Source: Flavobacterium hercynium (GTDB lineage: Bacteria > Bacteroidota > Bacteroidia > Flavobacteriales > Flavobacteriaceae). Taken from it: a DNA stretch of 64,000 bases. Numbering within the stretch: the stretch's first letter is position 1; the number at the start of each line of letters is the position of its first letter. The stretch is from assembly GCF_002217285.1 (NCBI RefSeq), contig NZ_MUGW01000012.1, forward strand, positions 62,001-126,000, written 5' to 3'. Below the pieces are notes generated by a model. The model had not been told where the DNA came from. It did not search any database and saw only the letters and a program-made list of their open reading frames with translations. Both the position numbers and the translations under genes were made by a program. This document shows positions 60,908 through 64,000 of the stretch, one piece after another.

Positions 60908-63364
60908 TTAGTTTTGTTCATTGTTAAAAAATTGATCAAGAGCACTTAAGTCCGAAATGTTAACGCTTCGTGCTTTACTGCCTTCAAACGGACCAACAAT
61001 TCCGGCTGCTTCCAGCTGATCGATCAAACGACCGGCTCTGTTGTATCCTAGTTTTAATTTTCTTTGCAGTAAAGAAGCAGAACCTTGCTGTGCATTGACA
61101 ATAATCTCAGCGGCTTCTTTAAATAAGGTATCTCTATCAGAAATATCCATATCAAGATTAATGCCAGTTTCTTCTCCAACGAACTCTGGAAGTAAATAAG
61201 CTGTGGCGTATGCTTTTTGTGAACCAATAAAATCTGTAATTTTTTCAACCTCAGGTGTATCGATAAAGGCACATTGTACACGTACCACATCATTTCCGTT
61301 AGTGTATAGTAAATCTCCGCGTCCAATTAACTGGTCGGCTCCTTGAGTATCTAAAATAGTTCTCGAGTCAATTTTAGACGTTACTCTAAAAGCGATTCTT
61401 GCAGGGAAATTGGCTTTGATTAAACCGGTAATTACGTTTACCGATGGTCTTTGTGTTGCTATGATTAAGTGAATACCAATAGCACGCGCCAACTGAGCCA
61501 GACGGGCAATCGGAATTTCGACTTCTTTACCGGCAGTCATAATTAAATCTGCGAACTCATCGACTACCAGAATGATATAAGGTAAGAAGCGGTGACCTGC
61601 TTCGGGATTTAATTTTCTCGATTTGAATTTTTCGTTGTATTCTTTGATATTACGCACCATCGCATCCTTCAATAGCGAATAACGATTGTCCATTTCGACA
61701 CAAAGAGAGTTAAGTGTGTTAACTACTTTGGCGTTGTCGGTAATAATGGCATCTTCGGTATCTGGAAGTTTAGCCAGGTAATGTCTTTCAATTTTGTTGA
61801 AAAGGGTAAGTTCTACCTTTTTTGGATCTACCAGCACGAATTTTACTTCAGCAGGATGTTTTTTGTATAAAAGAGAGGTTAAAACTGCATTTAATCCAAC
61901 CGATTTTCCTTGTCCTGTTGCTCCCGCCATCAGTAAGTGAGGCATTTTCGCAAGATCGACAACAAAGGTTTCGTTAGAAATGGTTTTTCCTAAAGCAATT
62001 GGTAATTCCATTTCGGCTTCTTGAAATTTAGCAGAACCAATTACGCTCTTCATAGAAACCATGGTTGGGTTTTTGTTTGGAACCTCGATACCAATTGTTC
62101 CTTTTCCTGGGATTGGCGCGATAATACGAATTCCTAAAGCGGATAATGACAAGGCAATATCATCTTCAAGACTTTTGATTTTAGAAATTCTGATTCCTGC
62201 TTCCGGTACAATCTCGTATAACGTTACAGATGGTCCAACGGTCGCTTTTATTTGGGCAATTTCAATTTTGTAGTTACGAAGTGTATCTACAATTTTGTTT
62301 TTGTTTTCTTCTAATTCTTCTTGATTGATTGTAATTCCTCCAGTTGAATATTCTTTTAATAAGTCAATTGTTGGAAATTTATAGTGCGATAAATCAAGGG
62401 TAGGGTCGAATAAACCGAAATCAGCTACTAAGCGTGATGCCAGGTTTTCTTCGATAATATCTTCTTCTTCGGCTTTTTCAATAACAAACTCTTCTGTATG
62501 AACAGGAGGTTGTGATATTGGATTAATGTTCATTTGAAGAGGTTTGACAACCGGATTTAATTCCAACTCAGACGAATTCATAATCGTAGGTTTTAGAGCC
62601 TCTTTATTGAGTTCGAATTGAGTATCATTCGTTTTAAGGTGAATGTTGTCTAATTCCGGATCTTCTTCTATAATTTCTTCTTTTACAACAGCAAATTCTT
62701 CTAAGTTATAAGCACTTTCAGGTTGTTTTGCTGTTTTTAGAGCATTAAGCTCTGATTTTAAATCTTTTTTAGTAGAATCAAAGTATGACTGAATTTTTTC
62801 AGGAGATAATTTGATTTTGAAAATCAAATAAATAATTAGTCCAAACAGAAGGGCTAGGAGCGTTCCTGTTTTTCCGATATAATCTTGTGCAAATAAATTT
62901 AGTTCGTAACCAATTGTTCCGCCTAATTCGGGTGCTGATGTAGCAAAAAATCCGAAGAGAACAGAAACGATGATAATAGCAAAAAGGTCCCAAAACCAAA
63001 TATTTTTAAGCTTTCTCAAAGCTAGCTCTAGAGCCAAAAACATTCCGGTAAGGAAAAAAAGACGCACAAATATAAAGGCAGCGATTCCAAATCCTTTGTA
63101 TACAATAAGATCTGATAAAAAGGCTCCAAATTTTCCGAGCCAGTTTTGAACAACCTCAGAGCGATCGCCAAGTCGGCTAACAGCGCTTTGGTCAGCTTGT
63201 CCGTTGATGTAGAAGGAGATGAATGCTACTAATAGTGCGATAGAAAATAGTATCAAAAGACAGCCTAAAACAAAGCGTTGTTGTTTGTTAGGTCTCCAGG
63301 ATATTAAACTCCCGATTTTTGATGCTGTTTTTTTTTCTGCAGTTTCTTTTTTTGTTTTTGCCAT
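60908..63364 (-). CDS. ftsK: DNA translocase FtsK
   Basis: 818 residues. Four membrane helices occupy ~30-190. A charged linker follows (~195-330), then the motor: Walker A GATGQGKS (481-488, Lys487), Walker B IILVVDEFADL (~590), and the C-terminal winged-helix gamma domain (LLQRKLKLGYNRAGRLID, ~765-785) that reads KOPS sites. It pumps DNA at the division septum and helps resolve chromosome dimers. The linker is short, as usual for Bacteroidota. It is 18 bases downstream of dgkA on the same strand. Confidence 0.95.
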   Translation of the reverse strand: MAKTKKETAEKKTASKIGSLISWRPNKQQRFVLGCLLILFSIALLVAFISFYINGQADQSAVSRLGDRSEVVQNWLGKFGAFLSDLIVYKGFGIAAFIFVRLFFLTGMFLALELALRKLKNIWFWDLFAIIIVSVLFGFFATSAPELGGTIGYELNLFAQDYIGKTGTLLALLFGLIIYLIFKIKLSPEKIQSYFDSTKKDLKSELNALKTAKQPESAYNLEEFAVVKEEIIEEDPELDNIHLKTNDTQFELNKEALKPTIMNSSELELNPVVKPLQMNINPISQPPVHTEEFVIEKAEEEDIIEENLASRLVADFGLFDPTLDLSHYKFPTIDLLKEYSTGGITINQEELEENKNKIVDTLRNYKIEIAQIKATVGPSVTLYEIVPEAGIRISKIKSLEDDIALSLSALGIRIIAPIPGKGTIGIEVPNKNPTMVSMKSVIGSAKFQEAEMELPIALGKTISNETFVVDLAKMPHLLMAGATGQGKSVGLNAVLTSLLYKKHPAEVKFVLVDPKKVELTLFNKIERHYLAKLPDTEDAIITDNAKVVNTLNSLCVEMDNRYSLLKDAMVRNIKEYNEKFKSRKLNPEAGHRFLPYIILVVDEFADLIMTAGKEVEIPIARLAQLARAIGIHLIIATQRPSVNVITGLIKANFPARIAFRVTSKIDSRTILDTQGADQLIGRGDLLYTNGNDVVRVQCAFIDTPEVEKITDFIGSQKAYATAYLLPEFVGEETGINLDMDISDRDTLFKEAAEIIVNAQQGSASLLQRKLKLGYNRAGRLIDQLEAAGIVGPFEGSKARSVNISDLSALDQFFNNEQN

Positions 63365-63382
63365 TCTTGCGTTACGTATTGC

Positions 63383-63757
63383 CTAAATAAATTTTGGAAT
63401 ATAAATGATCAAACCAATTGCTATTGCTGTCATTGCGGCAAAAAATACCGCTCCTGCAGCAATATCTTTGATGAATCCGATTCTTTGGTGATAATCGGGA
63501 TGAATAAAATCAGCAATTTTTTCAACTGCTGTATTTAATCCTTCGATACTCATTACTAATCCGATTGCCATTGTTTGAAAAAGCCATTCGGTTGGTGTAA
63601 TGTGCAAACAGAATCCGGCAATGGTCATGATAATTCCCAATGAGAATTGGACCATGATGCTGTGTTCTGTTCTGATAAGTTTTACAGCGCCGTTAAAAGC
63701 ATATGACATGCTTTTTAAACGGCCTGTAACAAAAGTGTTATCTTTTTGAAACTTCAT
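63383..63757 (-). CDS. dgkA: Diacylglycerol kinase
   Basis: 124 residues with three membrane helices and the family signature EGLNTAVEKIADFIHPDYH followed by IKDIAAGAVFFAAM. It phosphorylates diacylglycerol to phosphatidic acid (or undecaprenol in some phyla) in the inner membrane. It lies between tpx and ftsK, in one minus-strand run. Confidence 0.9.
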   Translation of the reverse strand: MKFQKDNTFVTGRLKSMSYAFNGAVKLIRTEHSIMVQFSLGIIMTIAGFCLHITPTEWLFQTMAIGLVMSIEGLNTAVEKIADFIHPDYHQRIGFIKDIAAGAVFFAAMTAIAIGLIIYIPKFI

Positions 63758-63773
63758 TTGTAAATGATATAAT

Positions 63774-64000
63774 TTATAGTGCTGCTAAAGCCGCTTCGTA
63801 ATTTGGCTCATTTGCAATTTCAGCAACTTGTTCTGTATGCAATACTTTTCCGTTAGCATCAACTACAATAATAACTCTTGAGTGTAAACCTGCCAATGGT
63901 CCGTCTGTAATTTCTAAACCGTTTGCTTTTCCGAAAGTTCCTGCTTGAAAATCAGATAAGTTTACTACGTTTTCTAATCCTTCTGCACCACAAAAACGTT
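63774..64000 (-). CDS. tpx: Thiol peroxidase, 3' part
   Basis: The last ~75 codons of a peroxiredoxin-type protein: RFCGAEGLENVVNLSDF with the resolving-Cys region, then GLEITDGPLAGLHSRVIIV and DANGKVLHTEQVAEIANEP, all matching Tpx, which reduces hydroperoxides with thioredoxin. The 5' part lies beyond the right window edge. The stop is at 63774-63776, 17 bases before dgkA. Confidence 0.88.
   Translation of the reverse strand, partial: RFCGAEGLENVVNLSDFQAGTFGKANGLEITDGPLAGLHSRVIIVVDANGKVLHTEQVAEIANEPNYEAALAAL

Overview
The window looks like a Flavobacterium (Bacteroidota) chromosome. It is AT-rich, its genes lack clear Shine-Dalgarno sites, it has TAnnTTTG-type promoters, SusC/SusD and DUF6520 genes, and at the right end a recognisable flavobacterial housekeeping block: tpx, dgkA, ftsK, lolA, lptF/G-like, ribB(A) and a thioesterase, all on the minus strand (56672-64000). 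Everything to the left of the tRNA-Ser gene at 56433-56520 looks like accessory DNA, built from at least two integrated elements that end next to tRNA-Ser genes.

Layout from left to right. (1) 1-4738, minus strand: a tight operon of a trypsin-like protease, a secreted protein, a three-helix membrane protein and a membrane-anchored caspase-like protease that is cut by the window edge. Next to it is a large trypsin-phospholipase D protein (5354-8116). Decayed genes surround these. (2) 9.0-9.5 kb: a truncated gene joined to an oriT-like inverted repeat, whose diverged sister lies upstream of a relaxase operon at 44.7 kb. (3) 9610-11847: a small double zinc-finger protein and a PH/TPR-like protein. 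(4) 12138-28366, minus strand: a defence island. It carries two DUF262 (GmrSD-like) proteins, an HD-domain protein, Vsr, AIPR, a PD-(D/E)XK (DUF4420) protein, a Z1 ATPase, a MORC/GHKL ATPase, a cytosine-5 methyltransferase, an XRE regulator and two small unknowns. This is a MORC-type restriction-modification system. (5) 28925-33494, plus strand: a four-gene ABC-three-component (ABC-3C) system with a PD-(D/E)XK effector, a middle component, a DUF3732 ABC ATPase and an NdpA-like protein. (6) 33.6-34.7 kb: an XRE-like regulator with an operator-like palindrome, a 115-nt rod-shaped RNA candidate and leader hairpins. (7) 34683-43656: a SusC/SusD pair, an S9 peptidase, a DUF6520 peptide and a MauE-like membrane protein. 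(8) 44.1-47.9 kb: a mobilization module with an RNA-like hairpin, TTTACA repeats, an oriT candidate, an accessory protein, a relaxase, an RteC-like regulator and an excisionase-like HTH, ending at tRNA-Ser copy 1. (9) 48.1-56.4 kb: a second island lying between the two tRNA-Ser genes. It holds an integrase fragment, a third trypsin-like protease, a Panacea toxin-antitoxin pair, a Fic protein with a 24-bp tandem repeat at its start, a family of covarying palindromes and a full tyrosine recombinase.

The most original material is the caspase/membrane/secreted/trypsin operon at the left edge, the paired oriT-like structures, the 34.1 kb structured RNA candidate and the palindrome family at 52.3-54.8 kb. 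Functions given for the defence genes come from domains and motifs read in the translated sequence. No database search was possible.
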